From the NCBI GenBank assembly GCA_019359235.1, contig JAHHHT010000003.1, forward strand, positions 124,001 to 188,000: DNA of 64,000 bases. Direction: 5' to 3'. The translations under genes were made by a program, and so were the position numbers. The stretch is from Oscillatoria princeps RMCB-10 (GTDB lineage Bacteria > Cyanobacteriota > Cyanobacteriia > Cyanobacteriales > Oscillatoriaceae). Shown here in pieces: positions 17,941-26,690 of this stretch; positions within the stretch are counted from its first letter, which is position 1, and each line of letters begins with the position of its first letter. The notes below the pieces were generated by a model. The model was not told the origin of the DNA. It was given only the letters and a program-made list of their open reading frames with translations, and made no database searches.

Positions 17941-18209
17941 TTTCTTAACGCTCCTTTACAATCAATTTAAGGTCAGTTGGGATCTTGCAGTCCCCTTTCC
18001 GCGATTTATTCTAACCCTGTTGTGGCACTGGAATCTCGCAGGCGTTGATTTAGGGGGATTTTGGCGCGGGAAGCAGGCCCCCCGGATTCGATAGTTTAAG
18101 TTTGAGATGGCGGTTCAGGTGAAACCTGGTATAATCCAGAATTGGATTGGGTTTCAGTTAAAGGCAACTCAATTAATTAATTACACTAATCAACCGGATA
18201 ATAAAGAAT

Positions 18210-19280
18210 ATGCGTCCGAAGCTGGCTGTAACTCTGGGCGATCCGGCGGGGATTGGGCCAGAGGTGGTTCTGAAGGCTTTGGCCGGTACAGCTGTCACCG
18301 GCACCTGTGAGGTGACGGTGGTGGGGAGTCGGGCTGTGCTGCAGCAGACCTATGCCCAGCTGCACCGGCAGCTTTTGGATCGGGGTGTGGGGGCGACCGT
18401 GCTGGCCAACCCGGAGGGGCTGGACATTTTGGACGTGGGTGCCGGTGAGGCGGGGATTGCCACCGGCACCGGCAGTGCAGCCAGTGGGGCGGCGAGCTTT
18501 GCTTATATGGAGGCGGCGATTGTCGGCACGCTTGCAGGTTCGTTCCAGGGGATTGTCACCGGCCCAATTTCCAAGGCGTGCTGGAAGGCAGCGGGCCACG
18601 AGTACCCTGGCCAGACGGAACTCCTGGCTGAGCGTGCCGGTGTGCGGCGATTTGGGATGCTGTTTGTGGCGCGTTCGCCCCACACCGGCTGGACTCTCCG
18701 CACTTTACTTGCTACCACACATATTCCACTCTGTCAAGTACCTGCAGCTCTGACGCCGGAATTGCTGAGCAGAAAGCTGGACTTGCTGGTGGAGTGCTTG
18801 CGGCAGGATTTTGGCATAGAAAAACCCCGGATTGCGATTGCGGGGTTGAATCCGCACAGCGGGGAAAATGGGCAGCTGGGATTGGAGGAGAAAGATTGGC
18901 TGATTCCCTGGCTGCAAGAGGAACGCGAGCGATGGCCTTCTTTGCAGTTAGATGGGCCGGTGCCTCCGGATACGATGTGGGTTAAACCGGCACAAGCGTG
19001 GTACAAATCGGGTGCCGGTAGTTGTGCTCACGACGCTTATTTGGCGATGTATCACGATCAGGGTTTGATACCTGTAAAGCTAATGGCTTTTGACCGCGCT
19101 GTGAATACGACTATTGGGTTGCCGTTTATTCGGACTTCTCCGGATCACGGGACGGCTTTTGATATTGCCGGCAGGGGGGTAGCGGATGATTCTAGCATGA
19201 AAGCTGCGATTCAGCTCGCAGCGGAGTTGGCTCAGCAGAGAGCGGCGCTCAAGGGGGCAGTTTCGCCACCGGCAGGGTAA
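18210..19280 (+). CDS. pdxA: 4-hydroxythreonine-4-phosphate dehydrogenase
   Basis: The enzyme acts in DXP-dependent pyridoxal phosphate synthesis. Its 356 residues include [18 protein letters not shown], the metal-ligand region [30 protein letters not shown] and [15 protein letters not shown], with the conserved histidines that bind the divalent metal. The ATG start sits in an AT-rich leader (AATTAATTAATTACACTAAT). The gene is rich in the TGCCGGTG octamer (six copies in either orientation). A DUF4327 gene follows 61 bp later in the same direction. Confidence 0.95.
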   Translation: MRPKLAVTLGDPAGIGPEVVLKALAGTAVTGTCEVTVVGSRAVLQQTYAQLHRQLLDRGVGATVLANPEGLDILDVGAGEAGIATGTGSAASGAASFAYMEAAIVGTLAGSFQGIVTGPISKACWKAAGHEYPGQTELLAERAGVRRFGMLFVARSPHTGWTLRTLLATTHIPLCQVPAALTPELLSRKLDLLVECLRQDFGIEKPRIAIAGLNPHSGENGQLGLEEKDWLIPWLQEERERWPSLQLDGPVPPDTMWVKPAQAWYKSGAGSCAHDAYLAMYHDQGLIPVKLMAFDRAVNTTIGLPFIRTSPDHGTAFDIAGRGVADDSSMKAAIQLAAELAQQRAALKGAVSPPAG

Positions 19281-19341
19281 GAAATTGAGAATTTTTTGTG
19301 TTAAGCTTGCCTTTGTGTGAGCTTAATACAAAATTTTTCTT

Positions 19342-19566
19342 ATGGTGCTCCAATCTCTCAAATACTCCCTGGATCTTATCCGAGAGGAGGCTCGCCGGCT
19401 GGTGCGCAGTCAAGCAGTCAGTCGCAAGCAACCGATTTACAATCTGTGCCGATATATTCCCGCCCGTGAGTGGGCTGCGGTGGAGTGGGAGCTGGAACAA
19501 AACAATTTCTTGCTCAGGGATTGCATTGGCGATCTGATGGGCAGAGAGGATTGGGACGATGATTGA
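19342..19566 (+). CDS. DUF4327 family protein
   Basis: The 74-residue protein reads LQSLKYSLDLIREEARRLV, QPIYNLCRYIPAREWAAVE and LEQNNFLLRDCIGDLMGRE with an acidic tail, matching the cyanobacterial DUF4327 family of unknown function. It appears soluble and helical. It is close enough to pdxA to be co-transcribed, but no functional relation is known. Confidence 0.85.
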   Translation: MVLQSLKYSLDLIREEARRLVRSQAVSRKQPIYNLCRYIPAREWAAVEWELEQNNFLLRDCIGDLMGREDWDDD

Positions 19567-19574
19567 TATCTGTG

Positions 19575-19634
19575 GGGGGCGGGTTGACTAATACTCTTTT
19601 TTGTGGTATAAAGAGTAGGGGTTAATCCGCCCCT
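19575..19634. repeat. 24-bp inverted repeat
   Basis: The arms GGGGCGGGTTGACTAATACT (19575 on) and AGAGTAGGGGTTAATCCGCC (to 19634) are inverted with a few mismatches, around a central TTTTGTGGTAT. They lie ten bases beyond the DUF4327 stop and could end that transcript. Confidence 0.6.
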
Positions 19635-19681
19635 ACTTTAGGGGGTTCGTGTACGTTACTATCAGGCTTTGTTGCTTAGAT

Positions 19682-19793
19682 CCTGGCGATTGAAATCGCA
19701 GCTGATCACACGAAGCCCGCCTGCGCGGACTTCTGCAATTATTAAAACCCGCGTTGGGCGAAGCCCTTCCCGAAGGGTAGGCGGGTTTTGTCT
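19682..19793 (+). repeat. palindromic repeat with terminator-like hairpin
   Basis: The left part GGCGATTGAAATCGC and CGAAGCCCGCCTGCGCGGAC is a common cyanobacterial palindrome type. A related copy is embedded in the TPR-CHAT gene at about 25495-25545. The right part, AAAACCCGC (19744-19752) pairing with GCGGGTTTT (19781-19789), forms a terminator-like hairpin. A TAGGGTGCGTTCC / GGAACGCACCCTA palindrome follows at 19832-19866. Confidence 0.65.
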
Positions 19794-19880
19794 GTATAGC
19801 TGCGGTTTCTAACCGCCAAGCCCCCCAGGCAGTAGGGTGCGTTCCGCTTTGCGGAACGCACCCTACAATGGAATCGAAAC

Positions 19881-20270
19881 TTATTGTTTGAGCTTTTCGG
19901 TGGGGTTTTGGGGGAGTATCTCCTGGGTGGGAATTGGGGTGCCGGCGAGCAGGGCTAGGTAGAGGGCGAGCGCCGGCACGCCAGTCTTTTTCATCTCACC
20001 GGCTCGGCGTTTATCGGCGATGTCTTCTATTATCCACGACAGCAGCAGCCAGATGAGGCTCAACCAGAAACTCTGGACAGGGTTCGCCCAAAATCCAACG
20101 ATGTTAAAGGCAAGACACTCGCCAAGCTCCCTGATTCTCTTCGGTTTGGTGGGCGGTTGGCTTTGGCTTTTCGGCTCCCTTTGGGCTGATTGGGGATTCG
20201 GCAACTCTTTTTTGTGGGTTTGGCGCAAAACAGTCATCGGTTTTACCTCGCTTCTTCTTATACCCCCCAT
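19881..20270 (-). CDS. hypothetical membrane protein
   Basis: The frame gives 129 residues, or 118 if the second Met (MTVLRQTHKKEL) is the start. A basic Gln/Pro/Lys-rich N-terminus precedes two hydrophobic segments (VQSFWLSLIWLLLSWII and VPALALYLALLAG). I recognise no family. The codon pattern is plausible and the frame ends before the GTGCGTTCC palindrome. It is downstream of the stand-alone cyclase gene in the same direction. It could be a short-lived accessory frame. Confidence 0.45.
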   Translation of the reverse strand: MGGIRRSEVKPMTVLRQTHKKELPNPQSAQREPKSQSQPPTKPKRIRELGECLAFNIVGFWANPVQSFWLSLIWLLLSWIIEDIADKRRAGEMKKTGVPALALYLALLAGTPIPTQEILPQNPTEKLKQ

Positions 20271-20326
20271 TCCAGCTCTTGAAAAATTTGCTGAGAAGGG
20301 ATTCGAGATTTTATGGGTTCGGGTGC

Positions 20327-20998
20327 CTAGTGGAAAGCGGGAGCGCTCCCAGAATGCAAAAGTTGATAAACTTCCATCGGGTGGGAAATGCCCTTAAGGC
20401 TGCGCAGCCCCAAATATTCGCATGGGAATGCGCTCTGAAGCTGCTGATAGCTCGCTGCGCTGAGCGCTACTGAATTCTCGGCTGCGAGATTTTGCAGTCT
20501 GGCTGCGATGTTGGGCGTCGCACCTATGGCTAGGGGCTGGCGCTTTTTGCCGGTTCCTACTTGTTTCACGACTACTTCGCCGGTGTGAATTCCCACCCGC
20601 ACAGCCAGTTTCATCCCTGTGTTTGCCATCAGGCGATTATTGAGTTTGGCTATCGCTTGCAAAATACCGAGGGCGGCTCGCACCGAGCGCTCTACATCAT
20701 CTTGGTGGGCGGCGGGATAGCCAAAGTAGGCTAGTATTCCGTCTCCGAGATACTGGGCGATGTATCCTTTGAGCGGCTCTATCACCCCTGCGCAGGCTTC
20801 TTGGTAGGCAGACAGTATGCGCCACAGCTGTTCGGGCGGGAGCAGCTCGGAGAGCGCTGTGGAGCCAACCAGATCGCAGAACATCACCGTTAACTGGTAT
20901 GGCGGCTCGGCTTGCGTGCTGGCGTGCGCCTGTGGCTTTTGGAAGGCTTGCAGCCACTCTGGTAAAGCTCGCATCGGGTTTGGGGGTGATAAAGTCAT
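20327..20998 (-). CDS. stand-alone class III nucleotidyl cyclase domain protein
   Basis: The 223-residue protein is almost entirely a class III catalytic (CHD) domain. The metal-binding aspartates sit in VMFCDLVGSTALSE and AQYLGDGILAYFG, and the C-terminal half has RVGIHTGEVVV and GATPNIAARLQNLA. It could make cAMP or cGMP, and the specificity residues cannot be assigned with confidence by eye. Similar domains usually sit at the N-terminus of much larger ATPase-TPR proteins, so this may be a truncated descendant. The ATG is preceded by a Pro-rich 9-residue leader, and Met9 is an alternative start. Confidence 0.85.
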   Translation of the reverse strand: MTLSPPNPMRALPEWLQAFQKPQAHASTQAEPPYQLTVMFCDLVGSTALSELLPPEQLWRILSAYQEACAGVIEPLKGYIAQYLGDGILAYFGYPAAHQDDVERSVRAALGILQAIAKLNNRLMANTGMKLAVRVGIHTGEVVVKQVGTGKKRQPLAIGATPNIAARLQNLAAENSVALSAASYQQLQSAFPCEYLGLRSLKGISHPMEVYQLLHSGSAPAFH

Positions 20999-21418
20999 GG
21001 ACTGTAACCTCTCAAAGCTCTCTTATCCCTATTGATAGCGAGTTTAAAAATTGCTGTCTATACCTTTTGCAGAGCGATATTTAAAGCAGGAATTGTCTGG
21101 GAGAGCAAAAAATAGGACTTGTTAGCTGGAGCGAGGCAAAAATAGCTGAAGCGAGCGGGATATAGGGTTTAATTGCTGGAAATAACGGGAAATAGCGCTA
21201 AATAACAAATGCTACTTTTTCCCCCACGCTCCCCAAAAACCTGCTATTGTTGAAACAGGTGAGGCGGTGAGCCAATTATACCTTTGTCTTTTTCCCAGCT
21301 AGGGGTGACTCTTCCCCTTGTGGGGGGCAATGCCATCCGCGCATCTGCGTTGCCTGAGGCGGTGTCCCGCCCGGTCTATTTATAAAGTAAGATACAGTGT
21401 TAGGAGGAATGGCTTTCT
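20999..21418. other. intergenic region, 420 bp
   Basis: No gene is seen. The stretch 21110-21205 is AT-rich and low in complexity, with repeated AAATAGC and AAATAACG-type words. GGAGG at 21403-21407 is the ribosome-binding site for the following gene. Confidence 0.5.
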
Positions 21419-22309
21419 ATGCCAGCAACAGAAATGATGGAAAATGTCAATACGCTGCAACAAAAGTTCATCGAGCAGATCGCCGGCGAGCTTTTTCCCG
21501 GACGCCGGCACTCGGAGGCACAAAAGTTGTGCTTCCAGCTGCGCTTTCACCCCTTGCATCGGCAGGAGAACCATGATAAGATAGCAAAGAGGATAAGCGA
21601 GAAATTCCATGACGGGTTTTCTGAAAGCTCGATTGCTCCCACGGTGTCTGATGTGGTTCAAAAGCTGCGGGACACATTTGCGGACGCCATGCGAGCGGAT
21701 GGGGTGCCGGTGGACCGGCTAAATGCCGGTAAGGGCAGACCCCAAGATATTTCCCCCTGGGAAATCGTGTATAATTGGCTGTGGGAGACGGAATTCCCCC
21801 GCCGGGGGTGGGCGCTTTCTAAGCAAATCGCCACTTGTGCGCTGGAGGAGTTGCAGATGCAGCCGGTGGATACTGATAGGAGGGGTCTGGATTTAGAGGC
21901 AATCGAACTTTGTGAGGACACTACTATAAAGAAAGAGCAACGATATCAGCTGCAAGTGGGTTTGCCGGTGGATGGATATCTGCTGCTAGTCAATCAGGGG
22001 ACGAGCGGTCAGAAATACTGTATTTGCCCGTCTAGAGCCTTTCACTTAGAACCGCACCTTTTGCCGGAAACATCTCTATGCATTCCTCGACTGAATGCGC
22101 CGGCTAAATGCTTGAAGTACAATGAGGTTGGGGAGGAGTATTTTCTGGCGATTGTCACGGAACAGCCCTTAAAACTGTCTTGGGTGCGCCCGGATTCCGA
22201 CGCGCGAGATGTTGTGGTTAGCGAAGAGCGCCTGCGCGAGATATTTCAGAAAGTGGCGCAGCAGCCAAGCTGTCAGGTGTTTTACAAGACTTACAAGGTG
22301 ATAGAATAA
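21419..22309 (+). CDS. DUF4384-like protein with unknown N-terminal domain
   Basis: The 296-residue protein is in two parts. Residues 175-290 look like a DUF4384-type beta domain (YQLQVGLPVDGYLLLVNQGTSG, KYCICPSRAF, LKYNEVGEEYFLAIVTEQ), found in cyanobacterial signalling and protease-like proteins. Residues 1-160 match nothing I know: a charged helical region with HPLHRQENHDKIAKRISEKF and then WEIVYNWLWETEFPRRGW. The start is an ATG with AGGAGG 11 bases upstream. The TPR-CHAT gene follows in the same direction after a 0.5-kb gap filled by a MITE and repeats. It may be an adaptor for that protein (inference only). Confidence 0.7.
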   Translation: MPATEMMENVNTLQQKFIEQIAGELFPGRRHSEAQKLCFQLRFHPLHRQENHDKIAKRISEKFHDGFSESSIAPTVSDVVQKLRDTFADAMRADGVPVDRLNAGKGRPQDISPWEIVYNWLWETEFPRRGWALSKQIATCALEELQMQPVDTDRRGLDLEAIELCEDTTIKKEQRYQLQVGLPVDGYLLLVNQGTSGQKYCICPSRAFHLEPHLLPETSLCIPRLNAPAKCLKYNEVGEEYFLAIVTEQPLKLSWVRPDSDARDVVVSEERLREIFQKVAQQPSCQVFYKTYKVIE

Positions 22310-22807
22310 CCAAAGTTGCTACTTGCCAGTCAGTCAGGTGAGATCCCCCCCTAGCCCCCCCTTAAAAAGGGGGGGAATACTCAAAGCCCCCCTTTTTAAG
22401 GGGGGTTTGGGGGGATCTAGATGCTTAGACTTGTAGGTAGCAACTTAAGTTAGAATAGGGGGGTGCGGAGCAGTGGGGTGAACCCCACCCCCAACCCCCT
22501 CCCCGTTAACGGGGAGGGGGCTAAGAGGTGGTAGGCTTGTGAGGGGAAGAAGTTTGGGCGTTGCACAGTAGAAGGATGATTGAACTTTTTGCACTCATCC
22601 AAAACCCTCTCTTACTCCCCCTCCCCGCTTGCGGGGAGGGGGTTGGGGGGTGGGGTTCATCCCGCAATTGTGCAAGGCCAAATTTTCAATCATCTTGGAA
22701 CAGCGCCGGCACAGGTGAGGGGGTGGGGTTAGGGGCGATCTGGGAAACGGGTTGGCTGAATTTTGGTAAAATCGCATCAGGTGGCTTGAGAGGAGCCGGT
22801 GTTCATC
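22310..22807. repeat. repeat-filled gap (MITE plus GC palindromes)
   Basis: After the MITE at 22313-22446 come two copies of the CCCCTCCCCG...CGGGGAGGGGG element (about 22483-22520 and 22616-22656), each next to GGTGGGGTT or its complement. No gene is seen. The last 60 bp carry the ribosome-binding site of the TPR-CHAT gene. Confidence 0.7.
22313..22446. mobile_element. 134-bp MITE-like element with AAGTTGCTAC ends
   Basis: Perfect 10-bp terminal inverted repeats (AAGTTGCTAC at 22313, GTAGCAACTT ending 22446) flank two large palindromic arms: AGATCCCCCCCTAGCCCCCC with AAAAAGGGGGGG, then AAAGCCCCCCTTTTTAAG with GGGGTTTGGGGGGATCT. It has no coding capacity. The right half recurs at 41746-41814 without the left end. 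Confidence 0.75.
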
Positions 22808-25800
22808 ATGTTCGAGCAAATATTGCAGCAAATTCGGTCGCTGGATCGACAGGTAGTGACAGCCTACGAGCGGGGGGAGTACGAGCGAGGAATCCCTTTG
22901 GCGCAACAATCCTGTAACTTGGCAAAAACCTACTTTGGCGAGAACCATCCCCACTATGCCGGTAGCCTGAATAATTTGGCGGGGCTGTACGAGTCAATGG
23001 GGCGGTTTGCGGAAGCGGAACCCCTGTATCTGCGAGCAAAGGAGATTAGAAGAGTCGCCCTGGGCGAGAACCATCCCGACTATGCCACAAGCCTGAATAA
23101 TTTGGCGCAGCTGTACAAGGCAATGGGGCGGTTTGCGGATGCGGAACCCCTGTATCTGCAAGCAAAGGAGATTAGAAGAGTCGCGCTGGGCGAGAACCAT
23201 CCCTCCTATGCCACAAGCCTGAATAATTTGGCGGGGCTGTACTACGCAATGGGGCGGTTTGCGGAAGCGGAACCCCTGTACCTGCAAGCAAAGGAGATTA
23301 TAAGAGTCGCGCTGGGCGAGAACCATCCCCACTATGCCACAAGCCTGAATAATTTGGCGGAACTGTACCGTGCAATGGGGCGGTTTGCGGAAGCGGAACC
23401 CCTGTATCTGCAAGCAAAGGAGATTTGGAGAGTCCAGCTGGGCGAGAACCATCCCCACTATGCCACAAGCCTGAATGATTTGGCGGGGCTGTACGAGTCA
23501 ATGGGGCGGTTTGCGGATGCGGAACCCCTGTACCTGCAAGCAAAGGAGATTAGAAGAGTCGCGCTGGGCGAGAACCATCCCGACTATGCCACAAGCCTGA
23601 ATAATTTGGCGGGGCTGTACGAGTCAATGGGGCGGTTTGCGGAAGCGGAACCCCTGTATCTGCAAGCAAAGGAGATTCAAAGAGTCGCGCTGGGCGAGAA
23701 CCATCCCGACTATGCCACAAGCCTGAATAATTTGGCGGGGCTGTACAAGGCAATGGGGCGGTTTGCGGAAGCGGAACCCCTGTATCTGCAAGCAAAGGAG
23801 ATTAGAAGAGTCGCGCTGGGCGAGAACCATCCCGACTATGCCACAAGCCTGAATAATTTGGCGGGGCTGTACGAGTCAATGGGGCGGTTTGCGGATGCGG
23901 AACCCCTGTATCTGCAAGCAAAGGAGATTACAAGAGTCGCGCTGGGCGCAAACCATCCCGACTATGCCAGAAGCCTGAATAATTTGGCGGCGCTGTACTA
24001 CGCAATGGGGCGGTTTGCGGATGCGGAACCCCTGTATCTGCAAGCAATGGAGATTAGAAGAGTCGCGCTGGGCGAGAACCATCCCGACTATGCCACAAGC
24101 CTGAATAATTTGGCGGGACTCCTCGCCGCAACGGATCGCCCACAGGAGGCGCTGCGCCTGATGCGGGAGGCGGCAAAGATTCAAACCCAAATCCTCGGTC
24201 AAATCTTCTCTATCAGCAGCGATACCCAGCGGCTGAACTACATGCAACAAAACTACTGGCAATTAGAGGCTTTTCTATCTCTCGTAGCCCAATACTTGCC
24301 AGACGATTCGGAAGCGGTGCGAGCGGCTTTCCAGCTAATCATGCAGCGGAAAGCCCTGGCGACAGAAGCCGCCACCCTGCAGCGACTGCTAATCTTATTT
24401 GAACGCTACCGGCACCTCGCCCCCCAACTCGAACAGCTGCGCCAACTCGAACATCAAATTGCCTACCAAACTCTGAATGTTCCTCCCCCGGAACAATTGC
24501 CCGCCTACCGCAACCGGCTCGACGCACTGCAAGAGCAACGAGATGAACTCGACAGACAAATCAGCCGGCAGATTCCCGAAATGAACCTGCAAAAGCAATT
24601 AGATAATGCCAGCCGGGATGCGATCGCCAAAGCGCTCCCGAAAGGCGCGGCGCTGGTGGAGTTCGTGCGTTTCGATGTCGTCAATTTCAAAGCCGTCGAG
24701 GCGAATGGCGATTCCCGATGGCAACCGGCACGTTACCTGGCATTCATCCTCTCGGCTAGCCAGCCCGATGAGGTGCGCATGATAGACTTAGGGGAAGCCG
24801 AACCCACCGACGAATTGATTCGGAAATTTCGCAAATCCGTTTCTGGCGAGCGAGATTTGGACACAGGCTTGGACACACCGGCAAGCGAACCGGCACCCAC
24901 TCCTTCTGTTAAGACGCCACCTATCGCCTCTCTACAACTGTACCAAAAACTCATCGCTCCCCTCAAGCCCCACCTGCAACCCCAGCAGCAAGTTTTTCTC
25001 GCACCGGATGGGGAGCTCACCTGCTTGCCGTTTGGCGTTTTGTCCGCCAATGGTTTACAATATTTGATGGAGGAATATGCGCTCAGCTACCTGAGCGTGG
25101 GGCGAGACGTGCTGCGCTTCAACTTCCCCATTCCCGCGCAACCGACTGCGCCGCTGGTTATCGCCAATCCCGATTTCAATTTAGCCTCCCCGGAAATCCC
25201 CCAAACCCCCCAACCTCAATCTCCCGGAAAGCAGCCCCAGCCCATCGATAAAAACTTGTTTATTGCTGTGCTAACAGCCTTTACGGCGATTGCCAGCATT
25301 GTGATTCTCGTTGCTGTGCCGGCATTCGGGGTTTGCTTGCTAGCCGCTGGCTTAATTTGGCTGGCATTCTATATGCAAAAAGCCTCCTACCCGCAGCGCC
25401 TGCACGAGTTCGAGGACAAAGCGCGAACGGCAGATCGCATTATAACACAATCGCAGCAAAATTCCACCCCCTCAAATTCCCCTCAACAACCTGAAACCCG
25501 CGCAGGCGGGTTTCGTCTGTATAGCCGCGAATTCCATTCGCCGGGCTCCATCTCTTCGCCAAATTCCGATTCCCCAGGCTCCCCCCCTCCCTCACATCCC
25601 GATTCCCCAGATATCAAAGAACTCCGCCGCGAATTAACGCGAGGGAAACGCAAAGAATTCGACCCGCTTCCGGGCACCGGCATTGAGGGCGCTCGAATTG
25701 CCCAACTCCTAAACGTGCCGGCTCACACCGACGCGAATGCGCTAAAATCATTAGTGAGCCGGTGCGTGTCGCCCACAATTCTCCATATCGCCACCCACGG

Positions 25801-26461
25801 CTTTTTTCAGGAATCTCTCCCACAAAAGCCGGCGGATGCCTTTGAGATTGGGAAGATTGGGCGATTGCAACACGCCGCGCAACACAACCCGATGACGCGC
25901 TCAGGTTTGGCATTTGCCGGTGCCAATACTGTGTTAAAAGGCGGTATAATTCCCCCAGAAGCAGAAGACGCCCTGCTCACGGCTCAAGGGGCTGCCGGTT
26001 TGCAGTTGCCGGCAACTGAGCTGGTGGTGATGTCTGCTTGTCTGACGGGGCTGGGTGACAGGCGCGTAGGAGAAGGTGTGTTGGGATTGCGGCGGGCGTT
26101 TGTGCTTGCCGGTGCCCAAACTTTGGTAATGAGCCTGTGGAAAGTTGAAGATATTCCCACGGCGATTTTGATGGAGCGATTTTATCACAATCTCTTCCAT
26201 TCTAACATGGGTCGTGCGAAAGCGCTAGAGGAATCTCAGTATTATCTGCGCGATTTAACGGTTGGGCAAATGCGCGACAAGTGGCTCACCCCAGAGGCGA
26301 TTGCCTGGGTAAGCCAGCGCAGTTCTTTTATTGCCAATCGCCTTGAGGAGTTGAGCAAAGAATCTGATGAATATCGCCCGTACACTGAGCCTGAATACTG
26401 GGCGGCTTTTATTTGTCAGGGGAATCCCGATCCGCTGCCGGTTGTTGGGGGGTTGGGGTAG
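22808..26461 (+). CDS. TPR-CHAT protein (caspase-like) with embedded membrane segment
   Basis: Residues 35-450 are kinesin-light-chain-type TPRs of 42 residues (GENHPDYATSLNNLAGLY...GRFAEAEPLYLQAKEI): nine near-identical copies and one degenerate copy. A helical linker leads to a CHAT domain, a caspase-HetF-associated Cys/His protease fold. The dyad is ATHGFF (His997) and VVMSACLTGLG (Cys1078), both intact. Between the CHAT halves (about residues 815-860, DNA 25255-25385) lies a hydrophobic hairpin, FIAVLTAFTAIASIVILVA and GVCLLAAGLIWLAFYM, which is unusual. A palindromic repeat is translated in frame at about 25495-25545. The ATG at 22808 has AGGAG 12 bases upstream; a GTG at 22799 is the alternative. 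Substrate unknown. Confidence 0.9.
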   Translation: MFEQILQQIRSLDRQVVTAYERGEYERGIPLAQQSCNLAKTYFGENHPHYAGSLNNLAGLYESMGRFAEAEPLYLRAKEIRRVALGENHPDYATSLNNLAQLYKAMGRFADAEPLYLQAKEIRRVALGENHPSYATSLNNLAGLYYAMGRFAEAEPLYLQAKEIIRVALGENHPHYATSLNNLAELYRAMGRFAEAEPLYLQAKEIWRVQLGENHPHYATSLNDLAGLYESMGRFADAEPLYLQAKEIRRVALGENHPDYATSLNNLAGLYESMGRFAEAEPLYLQAKEIQRVALGENHPDYATSLNNLAGLYKAMGRFAEAEPLYLQAKEIRRVALGENHPDYATSLNNLAGLYESMGRFADAEPLYLQAKEITRVALGANHPDYARSLNNLAALYYAMGRFADAEPLYLQAMEIRRVALGENHPDYATSLNNLAGLLAATDRPQEALRLMREAAKIQTQILGQIFSISSDTQRLNYMQQNYWQLEAFLSLVAQYLPDDSEAVRAAFQLIMQRKALATEAATLQRLLILFERYRHLAPQLEQLRQLEHQIAYQTLNVPPPEQLPAYRNRLDALQEQRDELDRQISRQIPEMNLQKQLDNASRDAIAKALPKGAALVEFVRFDVVNFKAVEANGDSRWQPARYLAFILSASQPDEVRMIDLGEAEPTDELIRKFRKSVSGERDLDTGLDTPASEPAPTPSVKTPPIASLQLYQKLIAPLKPHLQPQQQVFLAPDGELTCLPFGVLSANGLQYLMEEYALSYLSVGRDVLRFNFPIPAQPTAPLVIANPDFNLASPEIPQTPQPQSPGKQPQPIDKNLFIAVLTAFTAIASIVILVAVPAFGVCLLAAGLIWLAFYMQKASYPQRLHEFEDKARTADRIITQSQQNSTPSNSPQQPETRAGGFRLYSREFHSPGSISSPNSDSPGSPPPSHPDSPDIKELRRELTRGKRKEFDPLPGTGIEGARIAQLLNVPAHTDANALKSLVSRCVSPTILHIATHGFFQESLPQKPADAFEIGKIGRLQHAAQHNPMTRSGLAFAGANTVLKGGIIPPEAEDALLTAQGAAGLQLPATELVVMSACLTGLGDRRVGEGVLGLRRAFVLAGAQTLVMSLWKVEDIPTAILMERFYHNLFHSNMGRAKALEESQYYLRDLTVGQMRDKWLTPEAIAWVSQRSSFIANRLEELSKESDEYRPYTEPEYWAAFICQGNPDPLPVVGGLG
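22926..24190 (+). repeat. 126-bp tandem coding repeats, 10 units
   Basis: The TPR units of the CHAT gene are nearly identical at DNA level. Words such as GGGCGAGAACCATCCC and GACTATGCCACAAGCCTGAA recur at 126-bp steps. Variation is confined to a few codons (GAC/CAC/TCC after CCATCC, and GAGTCA/AAGGCA/TACGCA before ATGGGGCGG). Such homogeneity points to recent unequal recombination or gene conversion. Confidence 0.93.
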
Positions 26462-26690
26462 CGGGTGCTACGGCATGGTGGGGGTGGGGCTAAAGCCAAT
26501 CCTGGCGTAGCACAGGCGTCTCGCCTGTGCCCAGTGTTGGTGGGACTAAAGCCCTACTACAAACCTTTGACGTAGCACCGGCATCTCGCCTGTACCCAGT
26601 GCCGGTGGGCATTAGCCCAACTACAAACGAGCACCGGCATCTCGCTGGAAGGCGGGCTGACAGCGCCGCCCTTATCTGTCGCTTTTGCCT
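26462..26690. repeat. palindromic repeats after the CHAT gene
   Basis: Copies of GTAGCACAGGCGTCTCGCCT (about 26505) and of the TAAAGCC / GGCATTAGCCC type follow one another, with three CACCGGCA/TGCCGGTG octamers within 60 bp. No gene is seen. Confidence 0.65.
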
